From: CAYGOC01 sp964351495
Lineage (GTDB): Bacteria > Chlamydiota > Chlamydiia > Chlamydiales > SM23-39
Length of the DNA: 64,000 bases
Reading direction: 5' to 3'
NCBI GenBank assembly: GCA_964351495.1
Contig: CAYGOC010000003.1
Span: 1-64,000 of the forward strand
Below are positions 41,726 to 50,519 of this stretch, piece after piece. The notes beneath the pieces are model-generated. The model ran no database searches and had not been told where the DNA came from. It was given only the letters and a program-made list of their open reading frames with translations. A program made the translations under genes and the position numbers. Position 1 is the stretch's first letter. Each line of letters opens with the position of its first letter.

Positions 41726-41773
41726 CTACCATATATAGTGTGTAAGCTGTGAAATGTGTACTACATCTTGTAG
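41726..41773 (+). promoter_or_regulatory. Tandem NrdR-box-like operator upstream of nrdA
   Basis: Box 1, CTACCATATATAGTGT (41726-41741), matches 13 of 16 positions of the NrdR box ACACwATATATwGTGT. A weaker box 2, GTACTACATCTTGTAG (41758-41773), matches about 10. The gap is 16 bp, which puts the box centres 32 bp apart (three helical turns), as in known NrdR sites. It lies 83 bp before nrdA. The remaining 41548-41855 intergenic DNA holds no gene. Confidence 0.6.
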
Positions 41774-41855
41774 AAAACAGGATAAGTAGCTTAAACTGGG
41801 AAACTTAAAAACAAACCTCAAAAAGAGGTTAGAATCATCTTTATAAGAAGGGGGA

Positions 41856-44800
41856 ATGATGGACACAAAAACTGTAACAAAAACGGAAGATAAAAAAGAA
41901 AAAAAGCCCTTTACCAAAGAAAAAATCACAGTAGTCAAAACAAATGTCACCATCGTTCCTTTTGAAGAAGAAAGAATTCAAAAAGCTTTGGAAATGGCTT
42001 TTCGAGAAACCAAAAAAGTGGGAAAAGAAGCCCCTTTTCCAAAAGAGTTCGAATCTATTTTGGATAGCGTTTCTGAAAAAATTGTTCATCAATTAATCAA
42101 ACTAGCACAAAAAGGAACTTGCCTTACTGTCGAGGGAATTCAAGATTTTGTAGAAGTCTCTTTAATGAAGCAGGGCTATCATGATGTTGCCAGAGATTAT
42201 ATTATCTATAGAGACTTGCAAAAACTAAAACGAGAAAATTCCCCTCAGAATTTAAAAATCTATAGACACGACAAGACTACCCAGGTCCGCTTTAATCCTA
42301 TGAAACTAACCCTTTCTATAGAAAGGTGTTTTCAACTTGCCCATACTAAAAAAACGGAAGAAGAAGTGTTGGAAGGGGTAAATCTTATCACCAAAAAAGT
42401 AATCCAAAAAGCCTTAGAAACGGTCCAAAAAGGAGAAAGTCTTTTTCTAGATAGCCTGCAAAATTGGATCGAAACAGAGTTAATGAAAAACCTCTTTTTT
42501 GAAGAAGCAAAAGCGTTCATCTTACAAAGAGCAGAAAAAGAAGCAAAACATGAAAAGCTCAGCTCTTTTTCAGAAAAAGAGACGGAAAAACAATTTGTAG
42601 TACTAACCAAAGAAGGAAAAAAAACGGTTACAGAAGGACAGATAAGAGCCAAGTTTCGGTTTGCTTGCAGAGGACTTGAAAAAGAGGTAGATGTAGAAGG
42701 TTTAGTAAAAACTTCTCTACTTAGTTTTTATGAGGGGATGAAGGAAAAAGAGCTTGATTTATGTAATATATTTGCAGCTCGTTCTAAAATCGAAAAAGAT
42801 CCGGCCTATTCTAAAGTCTCTTCTCGTCTTCTTTTAGATCAGATCTACCAAGAAACCTTCGGCATGTCTTTTTCTGACCCTTCTTTAGAAAAAGCACATA
42901 AAAACTACTTTTCTAAATACATAAAAAATGGGATTTCCCTACAAAAACTCTCCCCTAAATTGCTTGACTTTGATTTGGAGAAAATCGCTTCTGCTTTGCT
43001 CTTAGAAAGGGATGATCTCTTTCAGTATTTGGGACTGCAAACTCTGTACGATCGCTATTTTATACATCATGAGGAAAAAAGGCTTGAGACTCCCCAAATT
43101 TTCTGGATGAGAGTCGCTATGGGCCTTTCTTTATTAGAAGAGAATAAAACAGAAAAAGCAATTGAGTTTTATCACGTTTTATCTTCTTTTCTTTTTGTCT
43201 CCTCTACCCCTACTTTATTCAATGCAGGAACGCTCCATTCGCAGCTAAGCTCTTGTTATCTTTCTACTGTAGAAGATGATCTTTCTAGTATTTTTAAAAT
43301 TATCTCCGATGATGCTCAGCTTTCTAAATGGGCTGGAGGAATTGGAAATGACTGGACTTCTGTTAGAGCTACCGGCTCTAGAATTAAAGGTACCAATGGA
43401 AAATCACAAGGAGTTATCCCCTTTTTAAAAGTAGCTAATGATACAGCAGTTGCTGTCAACCAGTGTTTTGCTCCCCATACAGCAATCTTCACCTCAAAAG
43501 GGATCAAACAAATCCAAGAGGTCCAAGTAGGAGACCTTGTTTTAGGGATTAGCGGAAGGTATCGAGAGGTTCAAGAGAAGTTCGCCTATAATCAACACGG
43601 TCCTATGCTTTTTGTTGACATCAAGCATGCAGTCTACCCGATTGAAGTAACTGATGGGCACCCTTTCTATGCTATTCAAAATGTTCCCTTAGAGCAATCT
43701 ATTCAAAAGACGCAAAGCCGGCTTGAGAAAAAAAAGATACATCCTGCTTGGACTGAAGCCAAAGAACTAAAAAAAGGAGACTACATCGCTCAAGTCATCC
43801 CCAAAGAGGTTGTCCCAGTTGAAGAATTCACAGAGGAAGATGCTCGCCTATATGGAATTTTACTAGGTGATGGCCAGATGACCCAAAATGAAATGGAATG
43901 GGGCGTTTCCGGGAATCCTCAAGTAGATGCTCACCTAGAATTTGTCCGTACCTATTTAAGAGAACGCGGAATCCATTTTTGGGAAACTTCGAGAGGAAGC
44001 TCCTATCTGCAAATTCGCTTTGCATCGGGAAGAGAAGCACTAAAAGATGGAGCAACAGGAAGGATTGTTTCAAGGGGAGCTCCTACTCTGCCTTTTGAAT
44101 ATGAAGATCTTTACAATGAGAAAAAAGAGAAACGGATAGCACCGAGACTATCTCATTTACCTGAAAAGCAAACACGGGCGCTTTTACAAGGACTTTTAGA
44201 AACAGAGGGAAATGTTTCTCGAGGCAAAGAGATCTTTTTTAGTACAACTTCTTACGAGCTAGCCTTTGGCCTTCGCTACCAAGCTCTTCGTCTTGGAGTT
44301 CCCAGTTCAGGGAATTTCCGGGTAAGAAAAAATGGGCACCAAGGAGTCTGCTCAGATGAGACAAAATCTTATGATATTTGCCTGCCTGCAGAAGAAAAAA
44401 TTGCCCTCTCTTTAAAAGCCAAACCTCTTACGAAGAAAAATTGGTTTATCCATGAAGGACACCTTTTTTCTAGAGTCAAAAGTGTTAAAGCAGCACCCAT
44501 GGCCCCTTTCGTATATGACCTTCTTGTGGAAGGTGATAAGTCTTATATGACAGACTCTGCCCTTGTTCATAATGGAGGAAAGAGAAAAGGAGCTATGTGC
44601 GCTTACTTAGAAACCTGGCATTTAGATATAGAAGACTTTTTGGAGCTTCGCAAAAACACAGGAGATGAAAGAAGAAGAACGCACGATATGAACACGGCAA
44701 ACTGGATCCCCGATCTTTTCATGAAACGGGTTTTGAAAAACGAGATGTGGACCTTGTTTGATCCGGCAGAAGTACCTGACCTTCATGATCTGTATGGAAA

Positions 44801-46133
44801 AGCCTTTGAAGAGAGATACTCCTTTTATGAAAAACTGATAGAAGAGGGAAAGATCAAGCTTTTCAAAAAAATAGAAGCGGTGAAGCTGTGGAGAAAAATG
44901 CTCAGTATGCTTTTTGAGACGGGCCATCCTTGGATCACCTTTAAAGATCCTTCTAATATTCGCTCTCCGCAAGATCACGTGGGAGTGGTGCACTCTTCCA
45001 ATCTTTGTACAGAAATCTTACTCAACACCTCAAAAGAGGAGACAGCTGTATGTAACTTAGGTTCTATTAACCTTTCTAATCATGTAAACGAAGAGGGAAT
45101 TGAAGAGGAAAAGCTTGCCTCTACTATACGGTCTGCCCTTCGTATGTTAGACAACGTAATTGATATTAACTTTTACCCTATCGAAGAGGCTAAAAATGCC
45201 AACCTAAGACACCGTCCCGTGGGACTTGGCATCATGGGATTTCAAGATGCTCTTTATAAACTTGGCTACAGCTATGCAAGCCATGAAGCCGTAGAGTTTG
45301 CCGATACTAGCATGGAGATGATCTCCTATTATGCTATTTTGGCTTCTACGGAACTTGCCAAAGAGAGAGGTCCTTATGAAAGCTTTACAGGTTCTAAGTG
45401 GGATAGAGGCCTTCTTCCGATAGATACACTCTCTCTTTTAGAAAAAGAAAGAGGAGAAAAAATTGAAGTAGATACCTCTTCTAAAATGGACTGGGGCTAT
45501 GTAAGACAAAAAATCAAGGAAAGAGGGATGAGAAATAGCAACACTATGGCTATTGCTCCTACGGCTACGATTGCCAATATTACAGGGCTTATTCCCTCTA
45601 TTGAACCTGCTTATAAACATCTTTATGTAAAGTCCAATCTCTCCGGAGAATTCACTATCATAAATCCCTTTTTGGTAAAAACGTTAAAAGAAAAAAATCT
45701 ATGGGATGAAGAGATGGTTGATGATTTAAAGTACTTTGATGGTTCTATCCAAGAAATAGAAAGGATTCCCACTGAGATAAAGATGCTTTTTGTAACTGCC
45801 TTTGAAGTAGAGCCGGAATGGTTAATTAAATGTGCTTCCAGAAGACAAAAATGGCTAGATATGGGGCAATCTTTAAACCTGTATTTAAACCAGCCTTCCG
45901 GAAAAAAGATAGACCATATGTATCAGCTTAGCTGGAAATCAGGGCTAAAAACAACCTACTACCTCCGCTCTATGGCCGCTACCCAAATTGAAAAGTCTAC
46001 TTTAGACATTAATAAGGGAAGATCTTTGCAGCCTAGATGGATGAAAAACAAGTCTGCATCAGACAACATTAAAGTAACAAGAGATACCCCCAAAGTGTGC
46101 AACCTAGAAGAGGGTTGTGAAAGCTGCCAGTAA
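41856..46133 (+). CDS. nrdA: Ribonucleoside-diphosphate reductase alpha subunit with intein
   Basis: 1425 aa as translated, 1055 after removal of a 370-aa intein. Start ATG 41856 or 41859; AAGGGGG lies just upstream. Three ATP-cone-like segments (about 23-118, 133-225, 247-335) precede the R1 core. The core shows SSTPTLFNAGT, QLSSCYLSTVEDDL (active-site Cys), GGIGNDWTSVRATGS, SSNLCTEILL, EKGMRNSNTMAIAPTAT-like RGMRNSNTMAIAPTATIAN and QSLNLYL. The C-terminus has the redox pair in EEGCESCQ. It converts ribonucleotides to deoxyribonucleotides with NrdB; ATP cones sense dATP. Three cones plus a chlamydial NrdB fit the long chlamydial NrdA. nrdB starts 16 bp downstream. Confidence 0.9.
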   Translation: MMDTKTVTKTEDKKEKKPFTKEKITVVKTNVTIVPFEEERIQKALEMAFRETKKVGKEAPFPKEFESILDSVSEKIVHQLIKLAQKGTCLTVEGIQDFVEVSLMKQGYHDVARDYIIYRDLQKLKRENSPQNLKIYRHDKTTQVRFNPMKLTLSIERCFQLAHTKKTEEEVLEGVNLITKKVIQKALETVQKGESLFLDSLQNWIETELMKNLFFEEAKAFILQRAEKEAKHEKLSSFSEKETEKQFVVLTKEGKKTVTEGQIRAKFRFACRGLEKEVDVEGLVKTSLLSFYEGMKEKELDLCNIFAARSKIEKDPAYSKVSSRLLLDQIYQETFGMSFSDPSLEKAHKNYFSKYIKNGISLQKLSPKLLDFDLEKIASALLLERDDLFQYLGLQTLYDRYFIHHEEKRLETPQIFWMRVAMGLSLLEENKTEKAIEFYHVLSSFLFVSSTPTLFNAGTLHSQLSSCYLSTVEDDLSSIFKIISDDAQLSKWAGGIGNDWTSVRATGSRIKGTNGKSQGVIPFLKVANDTAVAVNQCFAPHTAIFTSKGIKQIQEVQVGDLVLGISGRYREVQEKFAYNQHGPMLFVDIKHAVYPIEVTDGHPFYAIQNVPLEQSIQKTQSRLEKKKIHPAWTEAKELKKGDYIAQVIPKEVVPVEEFTEEDARLYGILLGDGQMTQNEMEWGVSGNPQVDAHLEFVRTYLRERGIHFWETSRGSSYLQIRFASGREALKDGATGRIVSRGAPTLPFEYEDLYNEKKEKRIAPRLSHLPEKQTRALLQGLLETEGNVSRGKEIFFSTTSYELAFGLRYQALRLGVPSSGNFRVRKNGHQGVCSDETKSYDICLPAEEKIALSLKAKPLTKKNWFIHEGHLFSRVKSVKAAPMAPFVYDLLVEGDKSYMTDSALVHNGGKRKGAMCAYLETWHLDIEDFLELRKNTGDERRRTHDMNTANWIPDLFMKRVLKNEMWTLFDPAEVPDLHDLYGKAFEERYSFYEKLIEEGKIKLFKKIEAVKLWRKMLSMLFETGHPWITFKDPSNIRSPQDHVGVVHSSNLCTEILLNTSKEETAVCNLGSINLSNHVNEEGIEEEKLASTIRSALRMLDNVIDINFYPIEEAKNANLRHRPVGLGIMGFQDALYKLGYSYASHEAVEFADTSMEMISYYAILASTELAKERGPYESFTGSKWDRGLLPIDTLSLLEKERGEKIEVDTSSKMDWGYVRQKIKERGMRNSNTMAIAPTATIANITGLIPSIEPAYKHLYVKSNLSGEFTIINPFLVKTLKEKNLWDEEMVDDLKYFDGSIQEIERIPTEIKMLFVTAFEVEPEWLIKCASRRQKWLDMGQSLNLYLNQPSGKKIDHMYQLSWKSGLKTTYYLRSMAATQIEKSTLDINKGRSLQPRWMKNKSASDNIKVTRDTPKVCNLEEGCESCQ
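43464..44573 (+). other. In-frame intein with LAGLIDADG endonuclease, inside nrdA
   Basis: 370 codons, NrdA residues 537-906, between AVAVNQ and GGKRKGAMC of the conserved reductase sequence. It begins with Cys (CFAPHTAIF, block A), has the block B motif VTDGH (TxxH), two LAGLIDADG-type helices (LYGILLGDGQM, LLQGLLETEGNV) and ends VYDLLVEGDKSY (block F) and SALVHN (block G, His-Asn). The residue after it is Gly, not the Cys, Ser or Thr that normally attacks during splicing. Removal should restore NQ-GGKRKGA, the reductase sequence expected without the insertion. Confidence 0.88.
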
Positions 46134-46149
46134 CCAATAGGAGGAAGTC

Positions 46150-47172
46150 ATGAAAGAAAAGAGAGTAAAAGTCTCTGAAAAAAAGCTGCTCAATTGCAGT
46201 AAAGTAGATGTAAACCAACTTATGCCTTTGAAGTATAAGTGGGCTTGGGAACACTATTTAAATGGGTGTGCCAACCACTGGATGCCTACAGAGGTTCCTA
46301 TGAGCAAAGATATAGAGCTGTGGAAATCAAACGAACTTTCAGAAGAAGAAAGAAGGGTGATTTTAAGAAACTTAGGTTTTTTTGCCACAGCCGAAAGCTT
46401 AGTGGGAAACAATATTGTTTTGGCTATTTTTAAACATGTGACCAATCCGGAAGTTCGGCAATATCTTTTAAGACAGTCTTTTGAGGAGGCAATCCATACA
46501 CATACCTTCTTATATATAGTAGAGTCTTTAGGCCTGGATGAGGGAGAGATCTTTAATATGTATAATGAGATCAACACGATCCATGCTAAAGATCATTTTG
46601 AAATGAGCCTTACAGAGGATATTTTAGAAGAAAATTTTTCTACTAAGACACCGGAGGGAGTTCAAAAGTTTTTAGAAAACCTAATTGGTTATTATATCAT
46701 TATGGAAGGGATCTTTTTTTATAGTGGCTTTGTGATGATTCTCTCTTTTTTACGACAAAATAAAATGGTCGGTGTAGGAGAGCAATTTCAATATATTTTA
46801 CGGGATGAAACGATCCACTTAAACTTTGGAATTGATTTGATCAACGGAATTAAAGAGGAAAATCCAGAAGTGTGGACGGAAGAATTTCAGAATCATATCA
46901 TAGAAAAAATTGACCAAGCCGTAGAACTTGAGATCCTTTATGCTCAAGATTGCCTACCAAAAGGGATTTTAGGACTTACCGCTCCTATGTTCCGGGAATA
47001 TGTGCAGTATATTGCTGATCGAAGGCTAGAAAGAATTGGACTCAAAGCACGTTATTTTTCGAAAAACCCCTTTCCCTGGATGAGTGAGACTATTGACTTA
47101 AACAAGGAAAAAAACTTTTTTGAAACGAGGGTTACTGAATACCAGTCAGCTTCAACTTTGGATTGGAATTAA
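46150..47172 (+). CDS. nrdB: Ribonucleotide reductase beta subunit, class Ic (Mn/Fe type)
   Basis: 340 aa; AGGAGG lies 5 bases before the ATG. Metal ligands are all present: E82, E113 and H116 (EEAIHTH), E186 (IIMEGIF), E220 and H223 (RDETIHLNF). The position of the radical tyrosine is Phe 120 (HTHTFLYI), the hallmark of class Ic reductases, which use a Mn(IV)/Fe(III) cofactor instead of a tyrosyl radical. This was established for C. trachomatis, whose NrdB this sequence strongly resembles, including the end NPFPWMSET and FFETRVTEYQ. The gene follows nrdA by 16 bp and ends at a clear terminator. Confidence 0.92.
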   Translation: MKEKRVKVSEKKLLNCSKVDVNQLMPLKYKWAWEHYLNGCANHWMPTEVPMSKDIELWKSNELSEEERRVILRNLGFFATAESLVGNNIVLAIFKHVTNPEVRQYLLRQSFEEAIHTHTFLYIVESLGLDEGEIFNMYNEINTIHAKDHFEMSLTEDILEENFSTKTPEGVQKFLENLIGYYIIMEGIFFYSGFVMILSFLRQNKMVGVGEQFQYILRDETIHLNFGIDLINGIKEENPEVWTEEFQNHIIEKIDQAVELEILYAQDCLPKGILGLTAPMFREYVQYIADRRLERIGLKARYFSKNPFPWMSETIDLNKEKNFFETRVTEYQSASTLDWN

Positions 47173-47174
47173 AA

Positions 47175-47203
47175 AAAAAGGAGAGATTTTCTCTCCTTTT
47201 TTT
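47175..47203 (+). terminator. Intrinsic terminator of the nrdAB operon
   Basis: GGAGAGA (47180-47186), a three-base loop and TCTCTCC (47190-47196) form a stem preceded by A's and followed by seven T's. It begins directly after the nrdB stop. Confidence 0.8.
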
Positions 47204-47265
47204 GTAATTTAAAGGAGAACTCTTTATCGTTAGAGTCTTTGGATTTATAAATAGAGTTATCCCAT

Positions 47266-47556
47266 ATGGTCCGCAACGTAAAAAAAGAGCCGGAAGAGTT
47301 TCATGAGAAGAAATATACTCATGACTTTTCTTCTAAAAAAGATCTTTTACAAAAAGAGATTGATGTTTTAGAAGAACAAAAAAATCTTTTATACCAGAGA
47401 ATTGCTCTTGTAAAAGAGACTCTTTCCGACATGAAAATTCACGATCCGGAATATGACTTGATCCATTCTCAAATCCAAAAAGATGAGATTGAGTTAGATG
47501 AAATCGAAAATAGAAAAACCGTTTTACTAGATAAGTTAAAAAAACAAACCCCTTGA
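47266..47556 (+). CDS. Short coiled-coil hypothetical protein
   Basis: 96 aa, highly charged and helical: a 25-residue polar start, then heptad repeats from KDLLQKEIDVLEEQKNLLY to EIELDEIENRKTVLLDKLK with a break at MKIHDPEYDL. It precedes the M16 protease by 7 bp and is likely cotranscribed. No signal peptide, no known domain. It could be an adaptor or structural protein; I cannot assign a function. Confidence 0.6.
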   Translation: MVRNVKKEPEEFHEKKYTHDFSSKKDLLQKEIDVLEEQKNLLYQRIALVKETLSDMKIHDPEYDLIHSQIQKDEIELDEIENRKTVLLDKLKKQTP

Positions 47557-47563
47557 GAGATCT

Positions 47564-50482
47564 ATGTCTTCTTTATCTAAAGTAGGAGACTCTTATAAAG
47601 GGTTTATCCTTACCAAAAAAATCTTTTTAGAAGAAATCCAAATTACCCTTTTTGAGCTTATGCACACTCAAACAGGGGCGACGGTGTTACATCTAGCCTC
47701 AGAGGATGAGGAAAATGCCTTTTGTTTTGCTTTACCCACCTACCCTTCTTCTTCTAACGGGGTTCCTCATATTTTGGAGCATATTGTCCTTTGTGGCTCT
47801 AAAAAATATCCGGTAAAAGATCCTTTTTTTGCGATGACACGAAGAAGTGTTGCCACTTTTATGAACGCTATGACGGGGCCGGACTTTACTCTTTATCTAG
47901 CTAGCTCCCAGGTAGAAAAAGATTTTTTCCAGCTCATGGATGTCTATTTAGATGCGGTTTTTTTTCCTGAACTCAAGAAGATGAGCTTTTTGCAAGAGGG
48001 ACACAGAATAGAGTTAAAAGACCCTAAAAATCTAGACTCCCCTCTTTTATATCAAGGGGTTGTTTTTAATGAGATGAAAGGGTCTATGGGATCTTCTGAT
48101 TCCAGATTATTCCATCATCTTTTAGAATCGGTTTTTCCGGATCTTCCTTATGCCTATAATTCAGGAGGAGATCCTTCTGAAATCCCTCTTTTAAGTTATG
48201 AAGAACTTGTTGATTTTCATAAAACATTTTACCATCCATCGCATGCGCTTTTTTATTTTTATGGCAATATTCCCATCGAGAAAAACCTGCATTTTTTAGA
48301 AGAAAAGCTGCTTAAAAACACCGAAAAAGCGGCCTATCTTTCACCCCTTCCTCTTCAAAAGAGATTTACCTCTCCCCTATTTATAGAAAAACCCTATCCT
48401 TTATCCGTAGAACAGAAAAAAGAAGCGCATACAATTGCCTCTTTTTCTTGGCTTACCTGCTCTTCTCAAGAGCAGGGGGAAATTTTAGCGCTTTTACTTT
48501 TAGACACTATTTTGATGGAGCATGATGCCTCTCTTTTAAAAAAGGAGCTTTTAAAAGCGAATCTAGCAGGAGATGTCTATGCTTTTTTGGATACGGAGCT
48601 AAGTGAAATACCTTGGACTATTGTAGCCAAGGGGATGGAGCCTGAAAATGTAGATACAATGCGTCATGTGATCTTTGCTACGTTAGAAAAGATTGCTTCT
48701 TCTTCTATTCCTAAAGAAAAGATTGCAGCTGCTATGCACCAAATAGAGTTTTCCAGGTTAGAGATATCAGGAGAAGGGCTCCCTTTTGGACTTTCTCTTT
48801 TTATGAGAGCAGGTCTTATCAAGATGCAGGGCTCCAAAGCGGAAGATGCTTTGAAGATCCATACTCTTTTACAAGAGCTAAAAGAGAGGCTTAAAGATCC
48901 TTTATATCTTCCCTCTTTGATCCAAAAGCACTGGATTCTGAATCCTCATTTTGTACAGCTTACCTTAAAAGGGGACGAAACCCTTTCTGAGAAAGAAGAA
49001 CAAGAGGAAAAGAAAGTCCTACAAAAGATTCAAAAAGATTTGACTGTAGAGCAAAAAAAGAAGATTGTCTCCCAGATGGAAGAGTTACAATCCTATCAAG
49101 AAAAGCAAGAAAGGCAAAACATCAACCTTCTCCCCTTTATTAAGTTAGAAGACCTTCCTAAAAAGCCGAAAGAGTTTCTCTTGCAAAAAGAAAAAAACCT
49201 CTACTTCCATGAAAGCTTTACGAATCATATAACTTACGTAGATATCGTATTTACCCTTCCTTCTCTTTCAGAAAAAGAGCTCTCTTACCTTCCTCTTTTT
49301 TTAGTATTAATGGGCAGCATAGGTTCTTCTAAGCACAAATATGAAGCTCTTTTGGAAGAAAAAGAAAAACATACAGGGGGCATATATCCGTATCTCTCCA
49401 CAAACAGGCAAGCTTCCTCCTTTTTTTCCTTTTCTCCTACCTTTACTCTACGGGGAAAAGCTTTAGATAAAAATACCACCTCTCTTTTATCTCTTATGAA
49501 GGAGATCCTTTTTGAGACGGTTTTTACCGAAAAAGAGAGAATTAAAGAGGTCCTCTTACAAGAAAAAACCCATTTAGAAAGCCAGTTATCGGGAAAGGCT
49601 ATGAAGTATGCCTCTTCTCTATCTGCTTCTTCTCTTTCTAAGGCTGATTTTCTGCAAGATCTGTGGTATGGTTATGGATTTTTACAAACCATTCGCTCTC
49701 TTTTTAAGGGTAAAGAAGCGTTAGAAGAGGCTATTTCTATTTTACATACCCTACATAAAAAGATCTTTGTGAAGAGCCCTTTTGAAATAGTTTTAGGAGC
49801 GGATAAAAATAGGATCTCCTCCTTACAAAAATCGAAAGTAGAAGGTCTTTTACAAAACTTTCCTTTCGAAGACATCCTTTTTAATGGAAAGCTTTCTTTA
49901 CCTTTGAAACAAGAGGCCTATATCTTGGCTTCTCCTGTATGCTTTACTTCAAGCAGCTGTTTAATCAGCAGCTATGAAGAAGAGGCTTCTCCTTGTTTGT
50001 CTGTTATAGCAGAACTTTTGCAAAACCTTTTCTTACATACGGAGATTCGGGAAAAAGGGGGCGCTTATGGAGGAGGGGCTAGTTTCCATCCAGCCACGGG
50101 AAAGTTTTCTTTTTATGCTTATAGAGATCCTCATGTTACTAGAACTCTTTCTTGTTTTACCGAGTCGGTAGAAAAGCTATCTAAAGGCTCTTTTTCTGAA
50201 GAGGACTTATTAGAAGCAAAGCTAGGTCTTTTTCAAAGTCTAGATTCTCCGGTTCTGCCAAAAAATAGAGCGCAGGAGGCTTTTTTCTATCACAAGACAA
50301 AGACGAGCTTTGAGCTTCGCTCTTTATTTCGAAAAAGGCTTTTTTCTCTTGGAAAAGAACAAGTCTTACAAACCTTGAAGCATACGCTGATTCCCAAGCT
50401 GCCAGATTTTCATACGGTAACTTTTGCCCCGGAAAAGCTTTTACAAAAAGAAAAAGTCTCTTTTTCTAAGAAACAAGCATAA
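47564..50482 (+). CDS. M16C family zinc metalloprotease (PreP-like)
   Basis: 972 aa. Four-domain clamshell peptidase of the insulinase/presequence-protease type. The inverted zinc motif is H69-I-L-E72-H73, with the third ligand E170 in GVVFNEMKGSM. The second half contains the inactive partner domains and the REKGGAYGGGASF substrate-binding segment (about 828). No signal peptide, so it acts in the cytoplasm, degrading unfolded peptides. In Chlamydia an insulinase-like gene sits beside htrA, as here, from memory. Confidence 0.87.
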   Translation: MSSLSKVGDSYKGFILTKKIFLEEIQITLFELMHTQTGATVLHLASEDEENAFCFALPTYPSSSNGVPHILEHIVLCGSKKYPVKDPFFAMTRRSVATFMNAMTGPDFTLYLASSQVEKDFFQLMDVYLDAVFFPELKKMSFLQEGHRIELKDPKNLDSPLLYQGVVFNEMKGSMGSSDSRLFHHLLESVFPDLPYAYNSGGDPSEIPLLSYEELVDFHKTFYHPSHALFYFYGNIPIEKNLHFLEEKLLKNTEKAAYLSPLPLQKRFTSPLFIEKPYPLSVEQKKEAHTIASFSWLTCSSQEQGEILALLLLDTILMEHDASLLKKELLKANLAGDVYAFLDTELSEIPWTIVAKGMEPENVDTMRHVIFATLEKIASSSIPKEKIAAAMHQIEFSRLEISGEGLPFGLSLFMRAGLIKMQGSKAEDALKIHTLLQELKERLKDPLYLPSLIQKHWILNPHFVQLTLKGDETLSEKEEQEEKKVLQKIQKDLTVEQKKKIVSQMEELQSYQEKQERQNINLLPFIKLEDLPKKPKEFLLQKEKNLYFHESFTNHITYVDIVFTLPSLSEKELSYLPLFLVLMGSIGSSKHKYEALLEEKEKHTGGIYPYLSTNRQASSFFSFSPTFTLRGKALDKNTTSLLSLMKEILFETVFTEKERIKEVLLQEKTHLESQLSGKAMKYASSLSASSLSKADFLQDLWYGYGFLQTIRSLFKGKEALEEAISILHTLHKKIFVKSPFEIVLGADKNRISSLQKSKVEGLLQNFPFEDILFNGKLSLPLKQEAYILASPVCFTSSSCLISSYEEEASPCLSVIAELLQNLFLHTEIREKGGAYGGGASFHPATGKFSFYAYRDPHVTRTLSCFTESVEKLSKGSFSEEDLLEAKLGLFQSLDSPVLPKNRAQEAFFYHKTKTSFELRSLFRKRLFSLGKEQVLQTLKHTLIPKLPDFHTVTFAPEKLLQKEKVSFSKKQA

Positions 50483-50519
50483 AAAGGACTGCTAGCCAAT
50501 GCAATCTTGTGTGCTATAT

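Noticed and set aside
42332..42652. Minus-strand open frame of 106 codons inside nrdA
   Set aside because: It is antisense to the conserved N-terminal part of NrdA and has no start signal or homology that I can see.
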